From Mycobacterium sp. (lineage in GTDB: Bacteria > Actinomycetota > Actinomycetes > Mycobacteriales > Mycobacteriaceae), in assembly GCA_018500005.2 (NCBI GenBank), contig JAHBAP020000519.1, forward strand, positions 1 to 13,001: DNA of 13,001 nucleotides, written 5' to 3'. Every line of letters starts with the position of its first letter. Position 1 is the first letter of the stretch. Of this stretch, positions 6,038 through 11,553 are shown in pieces. A program made the position numbers and the translations under genes. Under the pieces are notes generated by a model that ran no database searches, was not told the DNA's origin, and saw only the letters and a program-made list of their open reading frames with translations.

Positions 6038-7144
6038 TCATTGGCTGTCCTCTCCGATCAGCTCACTGACTATGCCGTACAGGGGATTTCGGGCGGCGGC
6101 GGAGCGGGTCTCGGAGCCGGCCGCGGACACGTAACGCTGCGAGGTCGCCATCGACTCGTGGCCCAGCAGCTTCATCAGGGTGTAGACGCTGACGTCAGTT
6201 TCGGCGAGCTCAGTCGCATAGGTATGGCGCAGGCCGTGCACGAGGGCTCCCGGTACCGGCTGCGCGTCGGGGCCGGCGCGGTGGAAAGCCCGCTTGATAC
6301 GGGACTGCAGGGTGCCGCGGGTGATGCGGTCGCCGTCGCGGCCGACGAAGAGAGGGGAGTGGGCCGGCCACAGCGCCAAGCCCGAGGATCCGGCGGCACG
6401 CCGGGCGGTGCTGGGGAAGCGGGCAGCACGGCTGTCGAGGTAGCGCTCGATGACCGCGACGAGCTCGGCCTCGATCGGCACGGTGCGGTCTTTGCCTCCC
6501 TTACCGCGGACGTGAATCACGCCGGCGCCTTCGGTGGCGCGGCGGATGTCGCCGACATCGGCCTGGCGCAGCTCGTCGGCCCGAAGCCCGGCCAGCAGGC
6601 TCGTGAGGATAAGGGCGAGGTCGCGCTCGGGCCAGTTGGTACGGCGAGTGGAGCCCTCGTCGGAGCGCACGGTCTCCAGGAGTGCTTCCACGGCGGGGCG
6701 GGGGAGCGCCTTGGGGATCGACTTGGTCAGCTTCGGCCGGCCGACCAGCGGCATGGGGTTCGCGGCCAGCTCCTCACCGGTGTAGAGGAAGGTGCACAGG
6801 ACGTTCCAGGTTGACCAGCAGCGGCGGATCGACGCGGCCTCGTGGTCAGCGGCGTACGCGGCGAACGCCGCACGCATCGAATCGCGCGTTATGTCAGCTA
6901 TGTCGAGCGAGGCTGGGCGGCCGTCGGTGATCAGCGACGCGATGGCTACGAAGTCCTGCTGGTAGGCCTTCATGGTGTGCGCCGACGGCTTGCGCGTCTG
7001 GCGGTCGGCGAGGAATCGGGCGAACCATTGCGGGTACGGCGGCGGCTCGGGGGCCTGGACATCGGCGGCGGAAAAGCCGGGGGGGGTTTGATTGGTGATG
7101 CTCCGACAGTGATCGCCAAACGATGGATAATCACGCTTATCCAT
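6038..7144 (-). CDS. Tyrosine recombinase / phage-type integrase
   Basis: The 368-aa product has a full set of tyrosine recombinase residues. A core-binding domain (about 38-125) carries the usual SAM-like pattern (WFARFLADR, SAHTMKAYQQDF). The catalytic domain shows Arg188 in LLAGLRADELR, Lys215/Lys218 in HVRGKGGKDR, His303 and Arg306 in HGLRHTYATELA, His329 in LLGHESM and Tyr338 in SQRYVS. Length and order are normal and there is no sign of decay. It catalyses site-specific strand exchange and would integrate or excise an element, or resolve dimers. No Shine-Dalgarno precedes the ATG; the message may be leaderless, or an internal start may be used. A 7-bp inverted repeat overlaps the first codons. 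I did not find att repeats in this window, so its target site is unknown. Confidence 0.95.
   Translation of the reverse strand: MDKRDYPSFGDHCRSITNQTPPGFSAADVQAPEPPPYPQWFARFLADRQTRKPSAHTMKAYQQDFVAIASLITDGRPASLDIADITRDSMRAAFAAYAADHEAASIRRCWSTWNVLCTFLYTGEELAANPMPLVGRPKLTKSIPKALPRPAVEALLETVRSDEGSTRRTNWPERDLALILTSLLAGLRADELRQADVGDIRRATEGAGVIHVRGKGGKDRTVPIEAELVAVIERYLDSRAARFPSTARRAAGSSGLALWPAHSPLFVGRDGDRITRGTLQSRIKRAFHRAGPDAQPVPGALVHGLRHTYATELAETDVSVYTLMKLLGHESMATSQRYVSAAGSETRSAAARNPLYGIVSELIGEDSQ
7124..7143. promoter_or_regulatory. Inverted repeat over the integrase start
   Basis: TGGATAA and TTATCCA are perfect 7-bp arms separated by 6 nt, falling on the first seven codons of the integrase. A symmetric site at this place could be an operator or a recombinase arm/core site. 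It could also be chance, since only 14 bases are constrained. Confidence 0.3.
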
Positions 7145-7499
7145 TTAATGTCGGGGTTTCGTTGCCGGACTGAGTCGGTCGCGCGAGATGACCGTGACGC
7201 GCGGGGTCCGGTGCGTCCATCCGCGCTGGCGCGGCCGCGTAGCGGTTCGACGCAAGCGTTTGCACGCAGACGTTTCGGGGCATCGCCAACGGGACTTAGC
7301 GACCGACGCCGTCAGGGCTCCGCAGCTGGCCCGCCGATGCCGACGCGGGCCCCGGCCGGTTCGGCCTACACGTGAAGGACCCCCGGGGCGGGCGTTAAAG
7401 CGTCACTGTGACGAAAACAGCGCAACGGCTGGTTGGGTCGGCCGGTCGTCGACGAGGGTGAAGTCGCCCCTTCGAGGAGTGCGTCTTCTTCCAGCCTGC
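7145..7499. other. Intergenic region upstream of the integrase, no gene seen
   Basis: This 355-nt stretch has no convincing reading frame on either strand. Its only structured feature is the 13-bp palindrome CGTCACTGTGACG at 7401-7413 (6-bp arms around one base), a size and shape suitable for a dimeric repressor. It is a reasonable place for the integrase promoter and an attachment site, but I see no tRNA gene and no repeat of its sequence elsewhere in the window. Confidence 0.4.
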
Positions 7500-7700
7500 C
7501 TAGCGGCGCGGGCCGCCCATCGGAAACTCTGAGAACCAGGTAGGCAAGACCATCTTGCGCTCCTGGCCACGCAGGGCGCTGGTGGGGACATGGCTCTTGG
7601 TGCAGGAGCGCGCCTTGCGCTCTTCGCGCGTCTTGCACTCAGTGCAAAGGTTCTCGTCCCATCCCGGCCGGGCTGGTTTGTCGCGCTTCTTCTTGGTCAC
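7500..7700 (-). CDS. Small basic Cys-containing protein, 66 aa
   Basis: The protein begins MTKKKRDKPARPGWDENLCT and has Cys19, Cys22 and Cys33 followed by a His (CTECKTREERKARSCTKSH), which could form a small zinc knuckle, then RKMVLPTWFSEFPMGG. The start is GTG at 7698-7700. A strong Shine-Dalgarno, GAGGGGG, sits 8 nt upstream on this strand, which is the main reason to accept the gene. The N-terminus is strongly basic, so nucleic-acid binding is possible but unproven. It is transcribed in the direction of the integrase, 355 nt away, and divergently from the small plus-strand genes starting at 8011. I know no named family for it. Confidence 0.6.
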   Translation of the reverse strand: MTKKKRDKPARPGWDENLCTECKTREERKARSCTKSHVPTSALRGQERKMVLPTWFSEFPMGGPRR

Positions 7701-7799
7701 GATTGAAGCCCCCTCGTTGTGCCGCGCCGCGTTCGCGTATCAGGCGCTGATCCGTTGAACATGCCGACGGGCGATCCACATTTGGGAACCGTACGTGAA

Positions 7800-8015
7800 C
7801 TAGAAAGTCGGCACTATCATGCCTTCCACCACGGTATAGCCGTCTTCCACGACTTGTCCGTTCAGGAACGGAAGTAGGGCGTTTTTCACGGAATCCCAAT
7901 GCGGTGACCACAGCTCCGACCAAGGCGGGTGGTCGTAAGAACTGGAGCCGAGGCTTACGTTCGGTTCAACTAAAGTGCGCCGCCGCCGGTTGGATCGGAG
8001 AACAAGCCGAGTGTC
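7800..8015 (-). pseudogene. 3' remnant of an unidentified gene
   Basis: On the minus strand a 72-codon open frame ends at TAG (7800-7802) with convincing protein sequence: SYDHPPWSELWSPHWDSV, then KNALLPFLNGQVVEDGYTVV and EGMIVPTF. There is no ATG, GTG or TTG in frame before a stop at 8016-8018, so it has no start. It looks like the C-terminal 50-60 residues of a gene cut off where the plus-strand gene at 8011 begins. The interval 7701-7799 holds nothing else I can support beyond the Shine-Dalgarno of the 66-aa gene. The family is not recognised. Confidence 0.35.
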
Positions 8016-8139
8016 TCAAAAGCCCTGTCTGAGTACTGACGTCATACGCCATGCCATTGAGCCCCGTGTCCGCGAGATGGGCGGTGACGCCGCTGCCGTG
8101 GATGCGATTGCGCTGGATGCCGCATGGGCGATGGTCTGA
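8011..8139 (+). CDS. Small hypothetical protein, 42 aa
   Basis: A GTG start with GGAG 10 nt upstream (7997-8000) opens a 42-codon frame: MSQKPCLSTDVIRHAIEP, then RVREMGGDAAAVDAIALD and AAWAMV. Composition and third-position GC are coding-like and the C-terminal half would form an Ala-rich helix. It is the first of three same-strand small genes (8011, 8185, 8457). The function is unknown. Its start falls at the edge of the minus-strand remnant, which marks a likely rearrangement point. Confidence 0.45.
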   Translation: MSQKPCLSTDVIRHAIEPRVREMGGDAAAVDAIALDAAWAMV

Positions 8140-8184
8140 TGGTCTGCTTCTTTTCCGCCAACCCTGCTCACCCGCCGTTGCGTG

Positions 8185-8478
8185 ATGACCGATAACGTTC
8201 TGGATTTCGACAGCGGATTCCGGCGGCGGGCTCTGTTGTGGGAGCGGGTTGTTGCACTCCGGCCAGAACCGGACGATCCGCATTTCCGTTTGGCGCGAAT
8301 CGTTTTCGCCACGCTTCTCGGCGCCCACGGAGCGCGAATGGTCACTGGCGCCCTCGGGGCCTGTCGGATAACCGACTCCGCCCGGCTCAGCCATGTCACC
8401 GGCTTGCCCCCGCCGCATGGATCAAGGCGCCGGCCAGTTTCCGACAGGGAGCTGCTGTGGTCGCACCGTGGCCGGTGA
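8185..8478 (+). CDS. Hypothetical protein, 97 aa
   Basis: The frame begins ATG (a GTG lies one codon earlier) and encodes MTDNVLDFDSGFRRRALLWE, then RVVALRPEPDDPHFRLARIV and a hydrophobic FATLLGAHGARMVTGAL helix. The C-terminus is basic (GSRRRPVSDRELLWSHRGR). No clear Shine-Dalgarno is visible; translation may be coupled to the gene before it. The end overlaps the next gene, whose better start lies inside it (GTG 8457, 22-base overlap) and whose alternative start makes a GTGA overlap at 8475. I see no known domain. The last 25 residues might only exist because of the overlap. Confidence 0.45.
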   Translation: MTDNVLDFDSGFRRRALLWERVVALRPEPDDPHFRLARIVFATLLGAHGARMVTGALGACRITDSARLSHVTGLPPPHGSRRRPVSDRELLWSHRGR

Positions 8479-8780
8479 GTCTTGAAATCGTTTCCGCGGC
8501 GGCCGCGCTGCGCTCAGGTCGATTGCAGGCACTGGTAGGCCGTGAGACCGGTGCTCACCACCTGTGTTGTTTGCACGGCAACGCCGGCCTCATTCCTGAC
8601 GGAGAGCCACGACGCTACTGCTGCAAGTGCGAATACGGGCTGCGCAAAGGCCCCGCTCTCGAGCACGATACGTCCTTCTACTGCTACCACTGCCACACCG
8701 AGCATCCAGGCTCGCGCGCACTTGACGGCTGTCCGAAGTGGTGGCAACACCCGCCGAACGTGGATCGTCCCGGCCGGTAA
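8457..8780 (+). CDS. Cys/His-rich, probably zinc-binding small protein, 107 aa
   Basis: After a short helical N-terminus (VSLEIVSAAAALRSG) the protein has many metal-ligand-like residues: HHLCCLHG, RRYCCKCEYG, SFYCYHCHTEH and a final DGCPKWW. The Cys-Cys-x-Cys and Cys-x-x-Cys-x pattern over about 65 residues suggests one or two zinc ribbons, so nucleic-acid or protein binding is plausible but inferred. GTG 8457 has an excellent Shine-Dalgarno, AGGGAG, 5 nt upstream (8446-8451). GTG 8475, which overlaps the stop of the previous gene by GTGA, would give a product six residues shorter and cannot be excluded. Element copy A starts only a few bases after the stop codon. I do not recognise a named family. 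Confidence 0.6.
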   Translation: MVAPWPVSLEIVSAAAALRSGRLQALVGRETGAHHLCCLHGNAGLIPDGEPRRYCCKCEYGLRKGPALEHDTSFYCYHCHTEHPGSRALDGCPKWWQHPPNVDRPGR

Positions 8781-8785
8781 TCGGA

Positions 8786-9043
8786 AACGCCTTCGGCGTT
8801 GCTCATGTTTGGCCGCCACGCCCCTATGGGTCTGGCGGCTTCGTTGTCGGAGGCCTTTCTGGCTTCCGAGTGTGGCCGGCGGGCCGCTCCACGCAAGGCC
8901 CGGTCCCTGCGGGCCGGGAGAACTTTTCCGAGCCGCTCGCTTCGCTCTCTGAAAACTTCTCCCTGCCGAACCTTGCGCTACGACGGCCCTCATACCGGCC
9001 CACTTCGTCATTGCCAGAGAGGCCAAAAGAACTGGCGGCCAGA
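8786..9043 (+). repeat. Structured intergenic element, copy A
   Basis: This is one of two diverged direct copies (the other at 11540-11766). The best-aligned core is 8852-9040, about four-fifths identical by eye, with single-base indels that would shift any reading frame. From 5' to 3' it shows a perfect AACGCC/GGCGTT hairpin (8786-8800), a GCCGCCA/TGGCGGC hairpin (8812-8839), a GGCCCG/CGGGCC hairpin (8897-8915), and directly abutting it a 13-bp hairpin (8916-8928 with 8951-8963, one C.C mismatch) carrying a 22-nt loop. It sits after the Cys/His-rich gene and ends about 35 nt before a TGT-like reading frame. It could be a cis-acting RNA leader, a 3' UTR element or a mobile palindromic repeat. 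Confidence 0.8.
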
Positions 9044-9078
9044 TGAAGTCGCCAAGCTACCGGAGGGCGCGGAGAGCA

Positions 9079-9222
9079 ATGGACATTTCTTATATGGGCA
9101 CCCACCAGGTGGATCATCTCGCTCGCGCAGGAGTGCCGTTGTTTGTCTCGCATCGCCGGCTCGCCGGCCGGAAGAGCTTGCCGCGGGCGATCGCCGAGTA
9201 CGCGGTGGACTCCGGGGCCTGA
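9079..9222 (+). pseudogene. N-terminal fragment of a TGT/DpdA-like protein (7-deazaguanine insertion family)
   Basis: The 47-aa frame MDISYMGTHQVDHLARAGVP, LFVSHRRLAGRKSLPRA, IAEYAVDSGA closely resembles the N-terminus of actinobacterial and phage proteins related to queuine tRNA-ribosyltransferase and DpdA. In those, LFVSHRRLxGRKxLPRA is followed by a DSGGF-type active-site strand. Here the frame stops (TGA) right after DSGA and the following DNA is AT-rich and non-homologous, so about 85% of the protein is missing. The start is convincing: GGAGAG stands just upstream and GGAGG a little further. Full-length relatives exchange guanine for a 7-deazaguanine in tRNA or DNA; this stump cannot. 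The family call rests on recalled motifs, not on a search. Confidence 0.6.
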
Positions 9223-9544
9223 GGTAATGACAATGGAACTGATTTCCGCCCTTTCCTTGGACGCGCATATGGACCTTTTGCGATCGCGACATATCCCCTC
9301 CCTTCGCGCCATTTCAGCGTCGGTATTTGGAGGCGCACAAAATCACGAAGATGAAGGATTTTCGTGCACGGAACGCACGGTCGCGATGGTGCGATCAGTG
9401 CAGGAAGAGGCCCGTGATAAGTGCGTGTGGAAATAGCGGAGAAAAATGTTCAAAAAAAGTTCGCTATAGGTGTCGCTATAATTCGCGGCTCCCTCTAAAA
9501 TTAATTCTATTCGGCATACCGCCACCATTCGAGGAGAATGTGAA
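9223..9544. other. AT-rich spacer with hairpin, upstream of the nrdH-like operon
   Basis: Base composition drops sharply compared with the flanks, suggesting DNA of different origin or a regulatory spacer. An inverted repeat, GCACAAAATC (9335-9344) and GATTTTCGTGC (9357-9367, one bulge), has a 12-nt loop. The second half holds a direct repeat TCGCTATA and a TATAAT box. A low-confidence Cys-rich frame also crosses it. Confidence 0.5.
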
Positions 9545-9548
9545 ATGA
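9351..9548 (+). CDS. Possible Cys-rich small protein overlapping the nrdH start, 65 aa
   Basis: An AT-rich frame encodes MKDFRARNARSRWCDQCRKR, PVISACGNSGEKCSKKV, RYRCRYNS and a hydrophobic tail. Four of its cysteines are spaced like a small zinc ribbon (CDQC, then ACG, then KCS). Its TGA overlaps the ATG of the NrdH-like gene by ATGA, the coupling seen elsewhere in the window. Against it: no ribosome-binding site at a proper distance from the ATG (GGAGG is 18-22 nt upstream), codon use unlike its neighbours, and a TATAAT box inside the frame that better explains the region as a promoter. It could be a remnant captured with the AT-rich segment. Confidence 0.3.
   Translation: MKDFRARNARSRWCDQCRKRPVISACGNSGEKCSKKVRYRCRYNSRLPLKLILFGIPPPFEENVK
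9461..9482 (+). promoter_or_regulatory. Promoter candidate of the NrdH-DnaB_N-protease operon
   Basis: A perfect -10 consensus TATAAT is at 9477-9482. The sequence TCGCTATA occurs twice (9461-9468 and 9473-9480), so the -10 is half of a 12-nt-spaced direct repeat that could be a regulator site. No good -35 is found at 16-18 nt. The transcript would have a leader of about 55 nt ending in the GAGGAG ribosome-binding site (9531-9536). Confidence 0.45.
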
Positions 9549-9772
9549 CCACCGTCACGGTTTATATAAAACCGGCCTGTGTGCAATGCGAAGCCACCAC
9601 GCGGGCGCTAAGGAAATTGGGTATCGAATTCACCACGATCGACATCAGCATCGACGAACAGGCCCGCGACTACATCATGTCCCTCGGCCACCTCCAGGCC
9701 CCCGTCGTCGTCACCGCCACCGATTCCTGGTCCGGGTTCCGCCCCGACCGGATCAGCCGGCTCGCCGCCTAA
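9545..9772 (+). CDS. nrdH: NrdH-like glutaredoxin (redoxin)
   Basis: The 75-aa product is a complete small thioredoxin-fold protein: VTVYIKPACVQCEATTRALR with the Cys-Val-Gln-Cys active site (Cys13, Cys16), then LGIEFTTIDIS, a HLQAPVVV strand with the cis-Pro and the closing WSGFRPDRIS motif typical of NrdH. NrdH is reduced by thioredoxin reductase and supplies electrons to class Ib ribonucleotide reductase. No nrdE/F/I genes are present here, so this copy probably works as an extra redoxin of the element or its host. Shine-Dalgarno GAGGAG lies 8 nt before the ATG. It is the first solid gene of a plus-strand operon running to 11522, which includes a DnaB-like N-domain protein, so supplying dNTPs for replication of an element is a possible, unproven link. 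Confidence 0.88.
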   Translation: MTTVTVYIKPACVQCEATTRALRKLGIEFTTIDISIDEQARDYIMSLGHLQAPVVVTATDSWSGFRPDRISRLAA

Positions 9773-9797
9773 GCCCGACAAACGAGAGGACACCACC

Positions 9798-10085
9798 ATG
9801 AACGTGACGAACCTGTTAGACCAACTCCACGATCCCTACGCCGACCACGACGACGAATTGACCGCCAAGCGGTCCGAACTGCTCACCCATCTCACCTATG
9901 GAATCCGCGTGATGGAACACGCCGCCGAACTCCTCGACGATCTCCGCAGCGGAGCTGCAGAGGACGTCGAGCTCGTCGAGGGACGCGACGGAAGGGATTG
10001 TGCGGCCCACCTCGACGCCGCCGTGCGAACCGCCCGCGCTGCCTACGCCGTTCTGCACGTCGTCTTCGAGAAAGAGCGCCCGTAA
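9798..10085 (+). CDS. Hypothetical acidic helical protein, 95 aa
   Basis: The second gene of the operon, 25 nt after the NrdH-like gene, has a good ribosome-binding site (GAGAGGA, 7 nt before the ATG). The sequence is almost wholly helical and acidic: MNVTNLLDQLHDPYADHDDE, KRSELLTHLTYGIRVMEHAA, ELLDDLRSG, and a second long helix AHLDAAVRTARAAYAVLHVV. There are no cysteines, signal peptide or membrane segment. Its TAA shares one base with the ATG of the next gene (TAATG), so the two are translationally coupled. No family is recognised; a helical-bundle adaptor is the most one can say. Confidence 0.72.
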   Translation: MNVTNLLDQLHDPYADHDDELTAKRSELLTHLTYGIRVMEHAAELLDDLRSGAAEDVELVEGRDGRDCAAHLDAAVRTARAAYAVLHVVFEKERP

Positions 10086-10711
10086 TGAGCTCTGCAGCAG
10101 CCCGTTTGGAGGTACTGCCCGGCGGACGATCCGACACCGAGCCGACCGGCGACACCGACTGGCTCACCGCCTCCCCCGGCGCCGCCAATGACGCGCAGGC
10201 CTCCCCCTGGGACCCCGAGCATCAACTCGTCGGCTCGTTAATGTGGCTGCCGGCCCCGACCGTGTGCCGCATCGTCGCCACGGTCCCCGCGGCCGCCATC
10301 GAGCGCCCCATCACCCGGTGGGCCTACGAAATCATCGCCGCCATCGCCAACGACGGACACAAGCCCGATCCCGTCCTGGTCCTGGCCACGGCCCGACGCC
10401 ACCCCTGCAGCATCGCCGCGGACCCCACCGCAGCTCCCAGTGCCACGCGCCACCACCAACTGTCGGTCTACCTGGCCCGGGCCTACACCGAGACCGTCTC
10501 CCCCGACAACGCAGGCAGCTACGCCCGCGAGGTCCTCGACAACGCCTACCGGCGGGCGTTCACCGCGGCCGGCCTCCGCATGCAGGCTCTCGGCGACAGC
10601 GGTGCAGAACGAGCCGACCTGACCGAGCAGTTCGCCGCCGTGCGCGAGGAACTACTCGACTGGTGGCGCCGCGCCGAGACCGCCGCACAACCAGGGTGGG
10701 CAGAGCGGTGA
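10085..10711 (+). CDS. DnaB N-terminal-domain-like protein (no helicase domain)
   Basis: The product is 208 aa. After a variable 45-residue lead it shows EHQLVGSLMWLPAPTVCRIV, then a helix ending in ITRWAYEIIAAIANDGHKPD and PVLVLATARRH. This is the shape of the DnaB helicase N-terminal domain (E-x-A-V-L-G-A-L-L, hydrophobic helix, then D-P-x-x-V). The C-terminal half is helical with a closing LLDWWRRAETA. There is no Walker A, so it is not a helicase; it may bind primase or a DnaB-type partner, or regulate replication of an element. The domain call is moderately sure because identity is low. The start ATG is at 10085 in TAATGA; earlier in-frame starts would lie inside the previous gene. The stop overlaps the next gene's GTG (GTGA). 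Confidence 0.62.
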   Translation: MSSAAARLEVLPGGRSDTEPTGDTDWLTASPGAANDAQASPWDPEHQLVGSLMWLPAPTVCRIVATVPAAAIERPITRWAYEIIAAIANDGHKPDPVLVLATARRHPCSIAADPTAAPSATRHHQLSVYLARAYTETVSPDNAGSYAREVLDNAYRRAFTAAGLRMQALGDSGAERADLTEQFAAVREELLDWWRRAETAAQPGWAER

Positions 10712-10878
10712 GCCGTCCCGACCCGCGCGAGGCCGCAGTCATCGGATACGCCGCACGGCAGTTGGCCGGGCATCGGTTCAACCGCCCAGGCAGCGCCCCG
10801 GCCACCGCGGCCCGCCTCATCGACGAGATGCGCCACCGTAATCTGCTCAAAGCCGAACGGGCACTGTGCCGCTCATGA
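10708..10878 (+). CDS. Small basic hypothetical protein, 56 aa
   Basis: A GTG overlapping the stop of the DnaB_N-like gene (GTGA) opens a 56-codon frame whose stop in turn overlaps the ATG of the protease gene (ATGA). The product is basic and helical: MSRPDPREAAVIGYAARQLA, GHRFNRPGSAPATAARLIDE, MRHRNLLKAERALCRS. Overlaps at both ends are the strongest evidence that it is translated. The Arg/His content would fit nucleic-acid binding, but no motif is recognised. It is too small to search by eye with confidence. Confidence 0.6.
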   Translation: MSRPDPREAAVIGYAARQLAGHRFNRPGSAPATAARLIDEMRHRNLLKAERALCRS

Positions 10879-11522
10879 ACCGCCAGCCTCTGTGGATCGC
10901 CGTTCTCGCGGCAGCACTTGCCGTCGCCGCATCCCCGCCGGCGGCCCAGGCCGCCGCCACATCGGTCAGCGCAGGCGACCGCATCCACGTCGGCACCGCG
11001 ATATGCAGCCTTGCCTACGCCTATCGCAGCACCACCAACGGCCACACCTACGCCATCACCGCGGCGCACTGCCAACAACCAGGATCGACAACAGCCCGCA
11101 CCGACACCGGCGCGACCGGAACCTTCACCCGTGCCGCCCTGGACCCCGCGGGTAGCGGCGGGACCGACTTCGCCCTGCTGGACTTTGGAACGACCACCAG
11201 CCCCGGCCGCTCTGTCGGCGACCGGCCGCTGCTCTATGGCCTCAACCGGCCTGCGGCCGGTGAGACGGTCTGCCGCAGTGCGGCGACCACCGGCACCCAC
11301 TGCGGCACCGTCCAATCAGCACGGGGGCCAATGCAATACGTAACCGCACCGGATATGCCCCCCTGCGCCGGCGGCGACTCCGGCGGCGCGGTGTGGGTCA
11401 ACCGCAACGGCGGCGCCCAGATCGTCGGCGTCTGGCTGGGCGGTGTGCGGATGCCCGATGGCAACGACCTCGGCCGCTTCGCCGTCCTTGCCGACGGCTT
11501 CACCGCCCTCGGACTTGCCTAA
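10875..11522 (+). CDS. Secreted trypsin-like serine protease (S1 family)
   Basis: The 215-aa product has a signal peptide (residues 1-27, hydrophobic core IAVLAAALAVAA, Ala-x-Ala end) and a compact chymotrypsin fold. The catalytic His65 is in TAAHC, Asp98 in GGTDFALLDF and Ser169 in GGDSGGAVW, all in the expected order. Cysteines 44/66 and 133/143 look like disulphide pairs; Cys164 is just before the catalytic Gly-Gly-Asp-Ser. It should act outside the cytoplasm, on an unknown target. The chosen ATG overlaps the stop of the 56-aa gene (ATGA); a GTG three codons earlier would only add MPL. A secreted protease as the last cistron of an operon with a redoxin and a DnaB_N-like protein is unusual. 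Length is short for S1 but complete. Confidence 0.88.
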   Translation: MNRQPLWIAVLAAALAVAASPPAAQAAATSVSAGDRIHVGTAICSLAYAYRSTTNGHTYAITAAHCQQPGSTTARTDTGATGTFTRAALDPAGSGGTDFALLDFGTTTSPGRSVGDRPLLYGLNRPAAGETVCRSAATTGTHCGTVQSARGPMQYVTAPDMPPCAGGDSGGAVWVNRNGGAQIVGVWLGGVRMPDGNDLGRFAVLADGFTALGLA

Positions 11523-11539
11523 TCGCGGGCTGTATCGAC

Positions 11540-11553
11540 GGCCCTGACGGGCC
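11540..11553 (+). terminator. Hairpin after the protease gene, 5' part of element copy B
   Basis: GGCCC and GGGCC form a 5-bp stem with a TGAC loop, 18 nt after the protease stop. There is no T-run. The equivalent hairpin in copy A (8786-8800) has a different sequence but the same place after a stop codon, and both are followed by CTCAT, so it may end the upstream transcript or be part of the element. Confidence 0.35.

Noticed and set aside
5870..6814. 314-codon plus-strand frame opposite the integrase
   Set aside because: Gly/Ala/Val-rich shadow; the integrase on the minus strand has all catalytic residues.
7170..7270. Possible tRNA (GGTTCGAC-like T-loop near 7243)
   Set aside because: No matching acceptor, D- or anticodon stems around it, and no CCA-type end.
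7966..8418. Minus-strand frame of 150 codons opposite the small plus-strand genes
   Set aside because: No ribosome-binding site, composition of a shadow frame, and it overlaps three better-supported plus-strand genes.
8786..9043. Insertion sequence or CRISPR explanation for the repeat copies
   Set aside because: No transposase, no terminal inverted repeats with target duplications, and only two long diverged copies rather than short regularly spaced repeats.
8824..9312. Minus-strand frame through element copy A that partly resembles a frame in copy B
   Set aside because: The similarity is only due to the nucleotide repeat; single-base indels between the copies break the frame, so the element is not a coding repeat.
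10560..11315. 251-codon minus-strand frame across the operon
   Set aside because: Gly/Arg-rich antisense frame crossing three genes with strong overlaps and a clear protease triad on the other strand.
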